Positions 36,314 through 45,225 of a stretch of DNA of 64,000 nt are shown one piece after another. Source of the DNA: Hymenobacter puniceus (GTDB lineage: Bacteria > Bacteroidota > Bacteroidia > Cytophagales > Hymenobacteraceae). The stretch is from positions 248,001-312,000 of the forward strand of contig NZ_JACSCX010000003.1 in NCBI RefSeq assembly GCF_014333525.1. Direction: 5' to 3'. Each line of letters opens with the position of its first letter. The first letter of the stretch is position 1. The notes beneath the pieces are model-generated. The model made no database searches and was not told the origin of the DNA. It was given only the letters and a program-made list of their open reading frames with translations. The position numbers and the translations under genes are program-made.

Positions 36314-39217
36314 TTACCGCAATACGGTGTTATCAAAAGTCAACGCCACGTAGTACAGGCCCCCGATGGTGGGGCCGGCGGCGTACTGGTAGTAGCGGTT
36401 GTTGAGGAGGTTAGCGCCGCCGGCTTTGATGGTGGTTTTGAGGGCGGGCACGCGCACGTTCACCTGGGCATCCACGGTTTGGTAGGCGGGCACGCGGCCG
36501 TTGGCCAGGGGGCTTTCCCAGAAGAAGGTGCTCTGGTGGCGCCACACTAGGTTGAAGCCCACGTTGCGCACAATTTCGCGGTTGCCGAAGCTCACGTTGG
36601 TGACCCAGTGCGGGGTGTTGAAGCCCGTCACGAAGATGTCGGGGGCGTTGTTGGCCGACAGGGCGTTGTAGTTCACGTTGCCGCCCAGGGTATACTTCTG
36701 GTAGAAGTTGTAGGTGACGCCCAGCGTGGAGCCGTAGCTGCGGTAGTTGTTGCGGGCGTTGGTGTACACCCGGTACCGGTCTTGGCGGGCGGCGCGGTTG
36801 CTGTTGAGGGCGGCCAGCACGGCATCATCGGAGCCTACCTGCACCTGCTGGCCGGCGGCGTTTTTGGGCACGCTCACCTCCACCTGGCCCAGGAAGCCGG
36901 AGTAGATGTTCACGTAGGCGTCGGCGTCGATGGAGAGGCGGTTATCCAGCAGCACGCTGCGGTAGCCCACCTCGTAGGCGTTAATCTGCTCGGGCTGCTC
37001 GGTGGGCAGGTTGCCGACTTGCAGCACGCCCCGGATTTCGGGGCGCAGAGCGGCCTGGCTGGCGGTGGTGCCGGCGTTGGCGGCCACGTAGGCATTCACG
37101 GCGGCGTTGAACTGCGAAATAGACGCCAGCGTGTAGGAGTTGTCGAGGTAGTTAAGGCCCTCGTTCACGCGGGCCAGCCCGCCCACCCGGCGCACGTTGC
37201 CGTTGTTCACGAACGACAGCGCCTCAAATAAGGACGGAAAGCGCCAGCCGTTCTGGTACGAAGCCCGGAAGTTGTGCAGGCCGCCGGCCGTGTACACCGC
37301 CGCCACCCGCGGGTTCAGCTTGGGGTTGAACTCGGTGTTGTAGTCCAGGCGCAGCGAGGCGGTGAGCTTCAGGCGGTCCTGCAGCAGGCGCTTGGTGGCC
37401 TGCCCGAAGCCCCCGATTTTCTTGTAGTACTGATTCTGGCCGCCGGGCTGGGTGCGCTCGGTGAGCGGGCGGCTGAAATCCACGAAGTTGTTGCCGTCCG
37501 GAATTACCTCGTACAGGCGGGCATCGGCCCCCAGCAGCACATCGGCAAATTTCACCCGCGGGCCCAGGTTCCAGATGGCGTCGGTGTGGTAAGTGCGGCT
37601 GCGCTGGGTGAGGGCGGCCCCGCCCGGGATGGGCGCGCCGGGCACGTTCACGCCGCTGTCCCAGTTGTTGGTCTTCACAATCTGGGCTTTTAGTGCGTCG
37701 AAGGCAGGCGTACCGGGCACGGCGCGGCCGGCGTCGGCCACGGTGCGGGCCTGCTGCATGGCCTGGGCCAACGTAGCCCCGCCGCTCAGCTGGCTTTGTA
37801 GCTCCGTCCGGAACTTCGTGCCCCAAGCGGCGTTAGAGTCGTTTTGCAGGTCGAGGTTCAGCGCCAGCGGGTTGAGGTTGTAGGAGTTGCCGGTGTTTTC
37901 GACCAGCATGTAGGCCCGGGCCGTGAAGTTCTCGCCCTTCAGCTCCACCTTGTGGTTCTGCACCGTCACGCCATCCAGCTGAATCTTGTTGCCGCGCTGA
38001 AACACGCCGTCCATCAGCCCGAACCGATAGCCGTAGCTCAGCTCCAGCTTGTCGGTGAGCTTGTAATGCAGGCTGGCATCGGCCTTGATGTTGCGCACGA
38101 TGGGGTTGGTGAGGTCCCGCTCGTAGTAGCCCGTGCGGCGCACGTTGAAGGTCTCGTTGCGGCCGTTGTAGGGGATGGTGATGCTCACGTTGCCGGCGTT
38201 ATCGTCGCCGTAGCGGTTCCAGAGGTCGGCGGCGGGGTTGTTGGCCCCACTCAGCTCCGGGAAGCGCGGGTTAGCCGACGCCAGGTTCTGCGGGTTCTGG
38301 TCGTTCTGGGTGTTAGCGAGCCAGTCGGTGCCGCGCAGGAAGCTGCCGTTCACCTTGTAGGCCCAGCGGCCCGAAGCGCCCAGGCTCTGGGCCCAACGCA
38401 CGGCCGTTTCCGTCAGCACGCTCGGGTCCCGGTCTTTGCCATCCACGTGGTTGACGCCCACCTTCTGGTACACGCTCAGGCCCTGGTAGTTGAAGGGGCT
38501 TTTGGTGGTGAGGTTGGCCATGCCGTTGATGGCGTTCATGCCGTAGAGGGCCGAGGCCGCGCCGGGCGTGATTTCCACCGAGGCCACGTCCAGCTCGGTA
38601 GGCCCGATGGCGTTGCCCAACGGCACACCCAGGGTGGCCGCCTGCATGTCCACCCCGTCCACCAGCTGCATAAAGCGGAAGTTGTTCGGGATGTTGAAGC
38701 CGCGGGTATTCGGCACCTTGAAGGTGAGCGAGCTGGTGGTCATCTGCACGCCCTTCACGTTTTCCAGCGCGTCATAAAAGCTGGGGGCGGGCGTCTCCTT
38801 GATGGCCCGGATGTCGAGCTTTTCAATGGCCACCGGCGAGGTCAGCCGGCTTTCCTCTACCCGCGACGCAGACACTACCACCTCGTTCATCGACACGGCC
38901 TTCGACTCCAGCTGCACGCTGATGGGCTGGCTGCCGCTGGCAATTTCCAGCTCCCGCGACTCGTAGCCCAGCGTGTTGAACACCAGCGTAAACGGGAACC
39001 GGAGCTTGGCTTTCAGGGCAAACTGACCGTTACCGTCGCTGAGCGTGCCGGTAGTGCCGCCCTTCACAATAACGCTCACGCCCGGCAGCGGCTCGCCGGT
39101 AGTTTTTTCGCGCACGGTGCCGCTCACCGAAATCAGGGCCTCCTGGGCGTGCAGGCCGGTGGCGCTGGCTGCCACCAGCGCCGGTACTAGTAAGGAAGAG
39201 GAAAGAAGATGTTTCAT
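36314..39217 (-). CDS. TonB-dependent receptor inside the sulfate operon
   Basis: 967 residues. Signal peptide (LVAASATGLHAQ), then a carboxypeptidase-regulatory-like domain (VSGTVREKTTGEPLPGVSV, residues 31-120), a plug with NEVVVSASRVEE, LVDGVDMQ and VEITPGAASALYGMNAINGMANLTTK, and a barrel ending TFDNTVLR. It is a ligand-specific outer-membrane importer powered by TonB. Because it is followed at five bases by DUF2490 and then cysI, the substrate may be a sulfur compound such as a sulfonate or sulfate ester, or an iron chelate feeding Fe-S and siroheme. I cannot choose from sequence. No SusD partner is present. Confidence 0.92.
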   Translation of the reverse strand: MKHLLSSSLLVPALVAASATGLHAQEALISVSGTVREKTTGEPLPGVSVIVKGGTTGTLSDGNGQFALKAKLRFPFTLVFNTLGYESRELEIASGSQPISVQLESKAVSMNEVVVSASRVEESRLTSPVAIEKLDIRAIKETPAPSFYDALENVKGVQMTTSSLTFKVPNTRGFNIPNNFRFMQLVDGVDMQAATLGVPLGNAIGPTELDVASVEITPGAASALYGMNAINGMANLTTKSPFNYQGLSVYQKVGVNHVDGKDRDPSVLTETAVRWAQSLGASGRWAYKVNGSFLRGTDWLANTQNDQNPQNLASANPRFPELSGANNPAADLWNRYGDDNAGNVSITIPYNGRNETFNVRRTGYYERDLTNPIVRNIKADASLHYKLTDKLELSYGYRFGLMDGVFQRGNKIQLDGVTVQNHKVELKGENFTARAYMLVENTGNSYNLNPLALNLDLQNDSNAAWGTKFRTELQSQLSGGATLAQAMQQARTVADAGRAVPGTPAFDALKAQIVKTNNWDSGVNVPGAPIPGGAALTQRSRTYHTDAIWNLGPRVKFADVLLGADARLYEVIPDGNNFVDFSRPLTERTQPGGQNQYYKKIGGFGQATKRLLQDRLKLTASLRLDYNTEFNPKLNPRVAAVYTAGGLHNFRASYQNGWRFPSLFEALSFVNNGNVRRVGGLARVNEGLNYLDNSYTLASISQFNAAVNAYVAANAGTTASQAALRPEIRGVLQVGNLPTEQPEQINAYEVGYRSVLLDNRLSIDADAYVNIYSGFLGQVEVSVPKNAAGQQVQVGSDDAVLAALNSNRAARQDRYRVYTNARNNYRSYGSTLGVTYNFYQKYTLGGNVNYNALSANNAPDIFVTGFNTPHWVTNVSFGNREIVRNVGFNLVWRHQSTFFWESPLANGRVPAYQTVDAQVNVRVPALKTTIKAGGANLLNNRYYQYAAGPTIGGLYYVALTFDNTVLR

Positions 39218-39358
39218 CAGAGTTTTTACAAGGGGAGAAAGAACCCAGGGCGGGGTAGAAGGCAGGCCGGCGCAGCCCCCGCGCCCGGGGCGCAGCGGCC
39301 GTTACCGGCTACAACATCGTCTTGGAAAAACGGCAGGCATGGGTCGTTCTAGCGGTTT

Positions 39359-39622
39359 GCCTCACCCCCCGGCCCCCTCTCCAGGGGGAGAGGGGGAGCC
39401 AGACGGGCTGGGCGGTTGTAGAGACGCGACACTTCGCGTCTCGTCGTTGCTGATGGTATTTTGACTGGTTCAGTATCAGTCGTTCTGGCGGGAGACGCGA
39501 AGTGTCGCGTCTCTACAATTGGCGGTGCCAACCATTCTGGTGGGAGACGCAAAATGTTGCGTCTTTACATCGGTCCGTCAGGCTCCCCCTCTCCCCCTGG
39601 AGAGGGGGCCGGGGGGTGAGGC
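39359..39622. repeat. Composite inverted-repeat element (42-bp arms, inner palindromes)
   Basis: Arms 39359-39400 and 39581-39622 are exact reverse complements, rich in GGGGGAGAGGGGG-type sequence. Inside are three short palindromes: AGACGCGACACTTCGCGTCT near 39420, AGACGCGAAGTGTCGCGTCT near 39492, and AGACGCAAAATGTTGCGTCT near 39544. No open reading frame with normal codon bias lies within. It fills the 407-base gap between cysJ and the TonB receptor. It looks like a small non-autonomous or REP-type repeat. Confidence 0.9.
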
Positions 39623-39624
39623 AC

Positions 39625-41478
39625 CTAATACACATCCTCCAAAAACCGGCGCGACTTTTTGAGCTGGCGCAGGTACTCGGCGGCGTAGTCAGCGTCGTGG
39701 CCGCTTTCCTGCTGGATGATTTGGCGCAGGGCGTGCTGCACGTCGTGGGCCATGCGGGATTTGTCGCCGCACACGTAGAAATAGGCACCGTTTTCTAGCT
39801 GTTCGTACACGCGGCGGCTCTGTTCCAGCAGGCGGTGCTGCACGTAGAGCTTCTGGGCCTGGTCGCGGGAGAAGGCCACGTCGAGGCGGTCGAGGGTGCC
39901 GCGCTTGAGGTGCTGCTGCCACTCGGTCTGGTAGAGGAAGTCGGTGGTGAAATGGGGGTTGCCGAACACCAGCCAGTTACGACCGGTGGCGCCGGTTTCG
40001 GCCCGCTCCTCCACGAAGGCCCGGAAGGGCGCTACCCCGGTGCCGGGGCCTACCATGATGATGTCGGTGGCGGCGTCCTGCGGCAGCTTGAAGTACTCGT
40101 TGCGGTCCACCCACACCCGGGCCGTGTCGCCGAGGCTGAGGTGGTCGGCTTGGTAGCCGGAGCAGGCTCCGTGCTTGGCGCGGCCGTGGGTTTCGTAGCG
40201 CACGGCCCCCACCGTCAGGTGCACTTCCTCGGGGTGGGCCAGCAGCGACGAGGCAATAGAGTAGGCCCGGGCCGGCAACGGCCGCAGCACCGCCGCCAGC
40301 TGCTGCCCCGACAGCTCCACCGGAAACTCGGTGAGCAAATCGGCTATGTCGCGGCCGTAGAGGTAGGTGCCTAGCCCGGCCGTATCGGCCAGAATTTCGC
40401 GGAGGCGCGGGTGCTGCGGGGCCACGGCGGCGTAGCGCTCCAGCACGTCGCGGGTGATGACCGACAGCTCCAGCCGCTCGGTGAGGGCGGTGGTCAGGTC
40501 CAGCTCCTCAGCTTCGAGGCGCACTGGGGCGGCTTCGGCTAGGCGGGCTGCCAGCAGCACTTCCTGCACCAGCGCGGGGCGGTTGCGGGGCTGCACCATC
40601 AGGGCGTCGCCGGGCTCGTAGGTCAGGCCCGAGTCAGCCAGGGAGAACTCCAGGTGGTAGGTTTCCTTGGTGGAGCCCCGGCCGTTGAGCTGAATCTTCT
40701 CCAGCAGCTCCGCCCCAAAGGAGGTGCGGGCGTTGTACTCCACGGCGGCGGGTAGCGGGGCCACTTCCGGCGCGTAGCCCACACCTACCGAGGCCACCAC
40801 CGGCGCGGCCACGGTGGCGCCGGCCGTTACGGGGACCGGGGCGGGCTGCAGCTCGGCAATGCGGCTGAGCACCTGCTCGGCCCACTGGCGGGTTTCGTCC
40901 TCGAAGGTCACGTCGCAGTCCAGCCGTTCGGCCAGGCGGCGGCCACCCAGCTCGGCCAGGCGCTGGTCGAACTCGAAGCCGGTCTGGCAGAACTGCAGGT
41001 AGCTTTTGTCGCCCAGGGCCAGCACGGCGTACTGCAGGTTGGGAAGCTTGGGGGCGCGGCTGCTGAGCAGGAACTGGTGCAGCTCCTCGGCCGCAATGGG
41101 CGGGTCGCCTTCCCCCTGGGTGCTCACCACCACCAGCAACTGCTGCTCGGTTTTGAGGTCCTTGGTGGGGTAGTCGTTCATGTCGCGCACCTGCGGCTGC
41201 AGGCCCCGGCGGCGGGCCGCCTCGGCCACCATGCCGGCGGCTTTCTTGCTGTTGCCGGTCTGGGAGCCGAACAGGATGGTGAACCGACTGGCTGCGGCTG
41301 CTTCCGTCGCCACCGGAGCCGGGGCTACGGCGGCAACGGGAGCAGCCGCGCCGGCGCGGCCGTAGAGGTAGCCGCTCAGCCACACCAGCTGCTGGGAGGT
41401 GAGGCCCGCCGCCAGCTGCTGCAGCGCCTGGTCGTCGAGGCCAATGGGAAGCGTGGGGGAAGCTGAAAGAAGTGACAT
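39625..41478 (-). CDS. cysJ: Assimilatory sulfite reductase flavoprotein subunit
   Basis: 617 residues from ATG 41478; the longer frame enters the palindromic element. The N-terminus (LDDQALQQLAAGLTSQQLVWLSGYLYG) is typical for CysJ. The flavodoxin domain has ILFGSQTGNSKKAA and STQGEGDPP. The FAD domain has RAYSIASS and HGACSGYQAD. The NADPH domain has MVGPGTGVAPFRAFVEER and YVCGDKSRMAHDV. It passes electrons from NADPH through FAD and FMN to CysI. Between domains lies an Ala/Pro/Val-rich linker. It is separated from the TonB receptor-DUF2490-cysI block by the composite repeat. Confidence 0.95.
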   Translation of the reverse strand: MSLLSASPTLPIGLDDQALQQLAAGLTSQQLVWLSGYLYGRAGAAAPVAAVAPAPVATEAAAASRFTILFGSQTGNSKKAAGMVAEAARRRGLQPQVRDMNDYPTKDLKTEQQLLVVVSTQGEGDPPIAAEELHQFLLSSRAPKLPNLQYAVLALGDKSYLQFCQTGFEFDQRLAELGGRRLAERLDCDVTFEDETRQWAEQVLSRIAELQPAPVPVTAGATVAAPVVASVGVGYAPEVAPLPAAVEYNARTSFGAELLEKIQLNGRGSTKETYHLEFSLADSGLTYEPGDALMVQPRNRPALVQEVLLAARLAEAAPVRLEAEELDLTTALTERLELSVITRDVLERYAAVAPQHPRLREILADTAGLGTYLYGRDIADLLTEFPVELSGQQLAAVLRPLPARAYSIASSLLAHPEEVHLTVGAVRYETHGRAKHGACSGYQADHLSLGDTARVWVDRNEYFKLPQDAATDIIMVGPGTGVAPFRAFVEERAETGATGRNWLVFGNPHFTTDFLYQTEWQQHLKRGTLDRLDVAFSRDQAQKLYVQHRLLEQSRRVYEQLENGAYFYVCGDKSRMAHDVQHALRQIIQQESGHDADYAAEYLRQLKKSRRFLEDVY

Positions 41479-41527
41479 AGGACGTGGTGGTTGGGGCAGT
41501 GGGTTGGGCGCGTCAGAGAAGGAAGAA

Positions 41528-41704
41528 GTCATGCTGAGCTTGCCGAAGCATCTCTACCGCTTCGTTTGGTCGGTTCAGTAGCCCAGGGTGTAAACCCTGG
41601 GCTATGGAGCGGTAATCGGTATAATCAGGTTGATTAGCCAGTGGTAGAGATGCTTCGACTTCGCATCCGGACACTAGCTAGATGCGCCACATACTCAGCA
41701 TGAC
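41528..41704. repeat. Palindromic element, copy B (nested)
   Basis: The outer ends GTCATGCTGAGC and GCTCAGCATGAC variants enclose AAGCATCTCTACCGC, and the inverse GGTAGAGATGCTTCG near 41641. An inner palindrome, TAGCCCAGGGTGTAAACCCTGGGCTA, lies at 41579-41604. The right half is diverged relative to copies C and D, with an insertion (41675-41695). It lies between cobA and cysJ. Confidence 0.85.
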
Positions 41705-41725
41705 GTGCTGTTTGTGAATTGCTGT

Positions 41726-42493
41726 TCAGGCTACCGCCGCGTACAGCTCCGGCAGCAGCGCCAGCTTCTCCGGCGTGGCCAGGCGGGTGACTTCGCCAAT
41801 GATGATGATTGCCGGCGCGCCGATTTCGGCGGCAGCGGCGCGGGCGGGCAGCTCGGCAACCGGGCCGGTTACCAGCCGGGCGTGGGGCAGGGTACCGTTC
41901 TGGATGATAGCGGCGGGGGTATCGGCGTGGCCCTGCTCGCAGAAGGCCTGCACGATGCGCGGCAACTCGCCCAGGCCCATCAGAATGACGGTGGTGCCGC
42001 GGGCGTCGCGGGCGGCTTCCCGGATGCTGCCGGCCAGCTCGCCGGTGGCGGTGGTGGCCGTAATCACTCGGAATCCTTCGCTCAGCCCCCGGTGCGTGAC
42101 GGGAATACCTGCTGCCCCGGCCGCGGCCACCGCGCTGCTGATGCCGGGCACATAGTCCGTGAGCAGGCCGTGGGCTTCGGCGTAGAGCATTTCCTCCCGG
42201 CCGCGCCCGAACACAAACGGGTCGCCACCTTTGAGGCGCACCACGTGGCCGTAGCGGCGGGCATAGTCCACAATCAGGGCGTTGATGTCGTCCTGCGAGT
42301 GGCTGCGCATGCCGCGCCGCTTGCCCACGGGCACCAGCACGGCTTCGGGGCGGGCGTGCCCGAGCAAAGCACGGTTAGCCAGCGCGTCGTACAAAATCAC
42401 ATCGGCTTCCGACAGCACCCGCGCCCCTTTGAGCGTGAGCAGCTCCGGGTCGCCGGGGCCGGCACCCAGTACCGTAAGGCGGGGCGTTTGCAT
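41726..42493 (-). CDS. cobA: Uroporphyrinogen-III C-methyltransferase
   Basis: 255 residues from ATG 42493. Signature VLGAGPGDPELLTLKG at the N-terminus, VPVGKRRG, VRLKGGDPFVFGRGREE, and VPGISSAVAAAGAAGIPVTHRG with EGFRVITATTA. These are the SAM-binding and catalytic motifs of the SUMT (CobA/CysG C-half) family, of normal length. It makes precorrin-2 from uroporphyrinogen III with two SAM molecules, and the fused CysG-like domain at 32153 completes siroheme for CysI. Flanked by palindromic copies B and C. Confidence 0.95.
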   Translation of the reverse strand: MQTPRLTVLGAGPGDPELLTLKGARVLSEADVILYDALANRALLGHARPEAVLVPVGKRRGMRSHSQDDINALIVDYARRYGHVVRLKGGDPFVFGRGREEMLYAEAHGLLTDYVPGISSAVAAAGAAGIPVTHRGLSEGFRVITATTATGELAGSIREAARDARGTTVILMGLGELPRIVQAFCEQGHADTPAAIIQNGTLPHARLVTGPVAELPARAAAAEIGAPAIIIIGEVTRLATPEKLALLPELYAAVA

Positions 42494-42530
42494 CGGTGAA
42501 TGAGAGAATGAGTGATTGAGTGAATTGTCG

Positions 42531-42690
42531 GTCATGCTGAGCGAAGCCGAAGCATCTCTACCGCTTTGCTTGGGCGGTTCAGTAGCCCAGGGTTTAAACC
42601 CTGGGCTATGGAGCGGTTATCGGTGCTGCCACCTGATTAGCCAGCGGTAGAGATGCTTCGACTGCGGCTGCGCCTTCGCTCAGCATGACG
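42531..42690. repeat. Palindromic element, copy C (nested)
   Basis: Outer arms GTCATGCTGAGCGAAGCCGAAGCATCTCTACCGC and its imperfect inverse ending CTCAGCATGACG. The inner palindrome TAGCCCAGGGTTTAAACCCTGGGCTA at 42583-42608 is followed by TGGAGCGGTTATCGGTGCTGCC, shared with copy D. It lies between cysN and cobA. Confidence 0.92.
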
Positions 42691-42707
42691 TTCTGTTCGT
42701 CAGCAGC

Positions 42708-43997
42708 CTAAATCGAAAACGCTACTGGTGGCGCTACCGGGGCGGTGAAGTACTCGGAGTTGGCGGCTTCTACCAGGCCGGCGGCCAGGGTGTCGCCGGT
42801 CAGCTCGTCCACCAGGATGAAGGAGCCGGTGGTGCGGTTGTCGGTGTAGTGGTCCACGGCCAGGGGCAGGGCGGTTTTGAGGCGCACCCGCACGATGTCG
42901 TTCAGCTGGGCCTGCTCGGTGTGCACCCGGGCGAAAGTCTGCACGTTCACCTTGTAGAGGATGCTGGGCACGGCCGCTTTTGAGAGGGCTGAGTGGTGCT
43001 GGATCAGTAGCTTGCGGCCGGGCCACAAAGGCTGCTCGCTCATCCAGCACAGGGTGGCTTCCAGTTCGCGGGTGAGCGTGGGCTCCTCGGGGCCGGCGGG
43101 CACCAGGGCGTCGCCGCGGCTCACATCCACGTCGTCGCGCAGGCGGATTACCACGGCCTGCGGGGCCACGGCCGTTTCCACTTCCTGCTGGTTTACCTCA
43201 ATGGCTTCAATTTCCGATTCCAGGCCCGAGGGCAGCACCCGCACGCGCTGGCCGCGGCGGTACTGGCCGCTCAGAATCTGACCGGCGTAGCCACGGTAGT
43301 CGGGCAGCTCGGGCGTCTGGGGCCGGATGACGTACTGCACCTGGAAGCGGGGCGCGGCCTCGGTTTCCTGGGCACCGGGCACGCTTTCCAGGTGCTGGAG
43401 CAGGCTCGGGCCGGTGTACCAGGGCAGGTGCTGGCTGGGCTTCACCACGTTGTCGCCCTGCAAGGCGCTCAGCGGAATGGCCGTGGCGGCGGGCAGGTTG
43501 AAGTGGTTGGTCAGCTCGGCGTAGTCGGTGGCAATGCGGGCAAACACGGCCTCGTCGTAGTTTACCAGGTCCATCTTGTTCACGGCCAGCACAAAGTGCC
43601 GGATGCCCAGCAGCGCGGCAATGAGGGTGTGGCGGCGGGTTTGCTCAATCACGCCCTGGCGGGCATCCACCAGCACAATGGCCAGGTCGGCGTTACTGGC
43701 ACCCGTTACCATGTTGCGGGTGTACTGCACGTGGCCGGGCGCATCGGTGATGATGAACTTGCGGCGGGGCGTGGTGAAGTACTTGTAGGCCACGTCGATG
43801 GTGATGCCCTGTTCCCGCTCGGCGCGCAGCCCGTCAGTCAGCAACGCCAGATCCACAGTGCCATTGGAAGCCTGCCGCTTCTCCAGCGCCGCCAGCACGT
43901 CCAGCGACACCGATTCAGAGTCGTACAGCAGCCGCCCAATCAGGGTGCTCTTGCCGTCGTCCACGCTCCCGCAAGTGATAAATCGAAGTAAGTCCAT
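42708..43997 (-). CDS. cysN: Sulfate adenylyltransferase subunit 1 (GTPase)
   Basis: 429 residues. EF-Tu-like GTPase motifs: GSVDDGKSTLIGRLLYDS (P loop), ITIDVAYKYF with TDAPGHVQYTRNM (G3), and NKMDLV (G4). The C-terminal beta-barrels end near TAAGLVEAANSEYFT. There is no C-terminal APS kinase (CysC) domain, so this is the short CysN form. It couples GTP hydrolysis to APS formation by CysD. It is 118 bases after cysD, with a hairpin-forming repeat in between. Confidence 0.95.
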   Translation of the reverse strand: MDLLRFITCGSVDDGKSTLIGRLLYDSESVSLDVLAALEKRQASNGTVDLALLTDGLRAEREQGITIDVAYKYFTTPRRKFIITDAPGHVQYTRNMVTGASNADLAIVLVDARQGVIEQTRRHTLIAALLGIRHFVLAVNKMDLVNYDEAVFARIATDYAELTNHFNLPAATAIPLSALQGDNVVKPSQHLPWYTGPSLLQHLESVPGAQETEAAPRFQVQYVIRPQTPELPDYRGYAGQILSGQYRRGQRVRVLPSGLESEIEAIEVNQQEVETAVAPQAVVIRLRDDVDVSRGDALVPAGPEEPTLTRELEATLCWMSEQPLWPGRKLLIQHHSALSKAAVPSILYKVNVQTFARVHTEQAQLNDIVRVRLKTALPLAVDHYTDNRTTGSFILVDELTGDTLAAGLVEAANSEYFTAPVAPPVAFSI

Positions 43998-44001
43998 GTT
44001 G

Positions 44002-44110
44002 GTGATGAAGTAATGAGGTGATGAGGTGAAAAGTGTGTGGTGATGGAGTGATGAGGTTGAACCGGATACCGGACGGCTCCTTTCACCTCATTACTTCATC
44101 ACCTCATCAC
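44002..44110. repeat. Inverted repeat between cysN and cysD
   Basis: Left arm GTGATGAAGTAATGAGGTGA and right arm TCACCTCATTACTTCATCAC enclose about 50 bases. The arms themselves are built of short TGATGAGG-type direct repeats. Similar GATGAGG-rich tracts occur at 3535-3600 and 7022-7046. Confidence 0.75.
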
Positions 44111-44115
44111 CCCAC

Positions 44116-45024
44116 TTAGAAATATCCGTTCCGCTTGCGGTCTTCCATGCCGGCTTCGGAGATGTTGTCGTCGAGGCGGGTGGCGCCCCGCTCGCTTACT
44201 TTGGCCAGCAGCAGGTCCTGGATGATGTCCTCCACAGTGCGGGCGTCGCTTTCCACGGCGGCGGTGCAGGTGGAGTCGCCCACGGTGCGGAAGCGCACCT
44301 GCCGGGTCACGATTTCGTCTTCGTCATCCAGTTGCAGGTGCTCGGTGAGGCCCAACAGCTGACCCGAAGGCAGCACCACGCAGCGGCGCTCGTGGCCGAA
44401 GTAGATGTCGGGCAGCGGAATGTTTTCGCGCTGGATGTAGCGCCACACGTCCAGCTCCGTCCAGTTGGAAATGGGGAACACGCGCACGTTTTCGCCCTTC
44501 TGAATGCGGCCGTTGTAGATGTTCCAGAGCTCAGGGCGCTGGCGCTTGGGGTCCCACTGGCCAAACTCGTCGCGTACCGAGAAGATGCGCTCCTTGGCCC
44601 GGGCCTTCTCCTCGTCGCGGCGGGCCCCGCCAATGCAGGCGTCAAACTCGAACTCCTCGATTACCTCCAGCAGCGTGTAGGTCTGCAGCGGGTTGCGGCT
44701 GGGGTACTTGCCGCCCGGCTCACGCAGGCGCTGCCGCCGGATGGTGTCCTCCACCTTGCGCACCACCAGCTTTTCGCCCAGTTGCTCGGCCAGCTCGTCG
44801 CGGTAATGCAGCACCTCGGGGAAGTTGTGGCCGGTATCCACGTGCACCAGCGGGAAGGGGAAGCGGCCGGGACGGAAGGCCTTTTCGGCCAGGCGCGTCA
44901 GCACAATGGAATCCTTGCCGCCCGAGAACAGCAAAGCCGGCCGCTCAAACTGCCCCGCCACCTCCCGCAGGATGTGGATGGCTTCGGCTTCCAGCCGGTC
45001 GAGGTAATCGAAAGTGGTACTCAT
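44116..45024 (-). CDS. cysD: Sulfate adenylyltransferase subunit 2
   Basis: 302 residues from ATG 45024; the longer frame runs into copy D. ATP pyrophosphatase motif FSGGKDSIVLTRLAEKAF, then PFPLVHVDTGHNFPEV, ACIGGARRDEEKARAKERIFS, FPISNWTELDVWRYI and PSGQLLGLTEHLQLDDEDEIVTRQVRFRTVGD. This is the catalytic subunit that adenylates sulfate to APS. Normal length for the family (about 302). Confidence 0.96.
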   Translation of the reverse strand: MSTTFDYLDRLEAEAIHILREVAGQFERPALLFSGGKDSIVLTRLAEKAFRPGRFPFPLVHVDTGHNFPEVLHYRDELAEQLGEKLVVRKVEDTIRRQRLREPGGKYPSRNPLQTYTLLEVIEEFEFDACIGGARRDEEKARAKERIFSVRDEFGQWDPKRQRPELWNIYNGRIQKGENVRVFPISNWTELDVWRYIQRENIPLPDIYFGHERRCVVLPSGQLLGLTEHLQLDDEDEIVTRQVRFRTVGDSTCTAAVESDARTVEDIIQDLLLAKVSERGATRLDDNISEAGMEDRKRNGYF

Positions 45025-45054
45025 AGTTGTCTGGATTTCAGTTCTGTTGTTTTC

Positions 45055-45210
45055 CGTCATGCTGAGCTTGCCGAAGCATCTCTACCGCTTCGTGTGGTTC
45101 ACTAGCCCAGGGTTTAAACCCTGGGCTATGGAGCGATTATCGGTGCTGCCATCTGATTAGCTAGCGGTAGAGATGCTTCGACTTCGCCTCCGGCTTCGCT
45201 CAGCATGACG
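45055..45210. repeat. Palindromic element, copy D (nested)
   Basis: Starts CGTCATGCTGAGCTTGCCGA, contains AAGCATCTCTACCGC, then the inner palindrome TAGCCCAGGGTTTAAACCCTGGGCTA at 45103-45128, and ends CTTCGCTCAGCATGACG. It lies between cysD and cysH. The inner part is the same as in copy C over more than 40 bases. Confidence 0.93.
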
Positions 45211-45225
45211 TTCTTTTTTGCCGTG

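Noticed and set aside
37844-39190. 448-codon plus-strand frame
   Set aside because: Antisense shadow of the TonB receptor. His/Val/Gly-rich composition reflects the reversed codon bias of the real gene.
41479-41532. N-terminal extension of CysJ
   Set aside because: The extended start sits in palindromic copy B; ATG 41478 gives the normal CysJ N-terminus.
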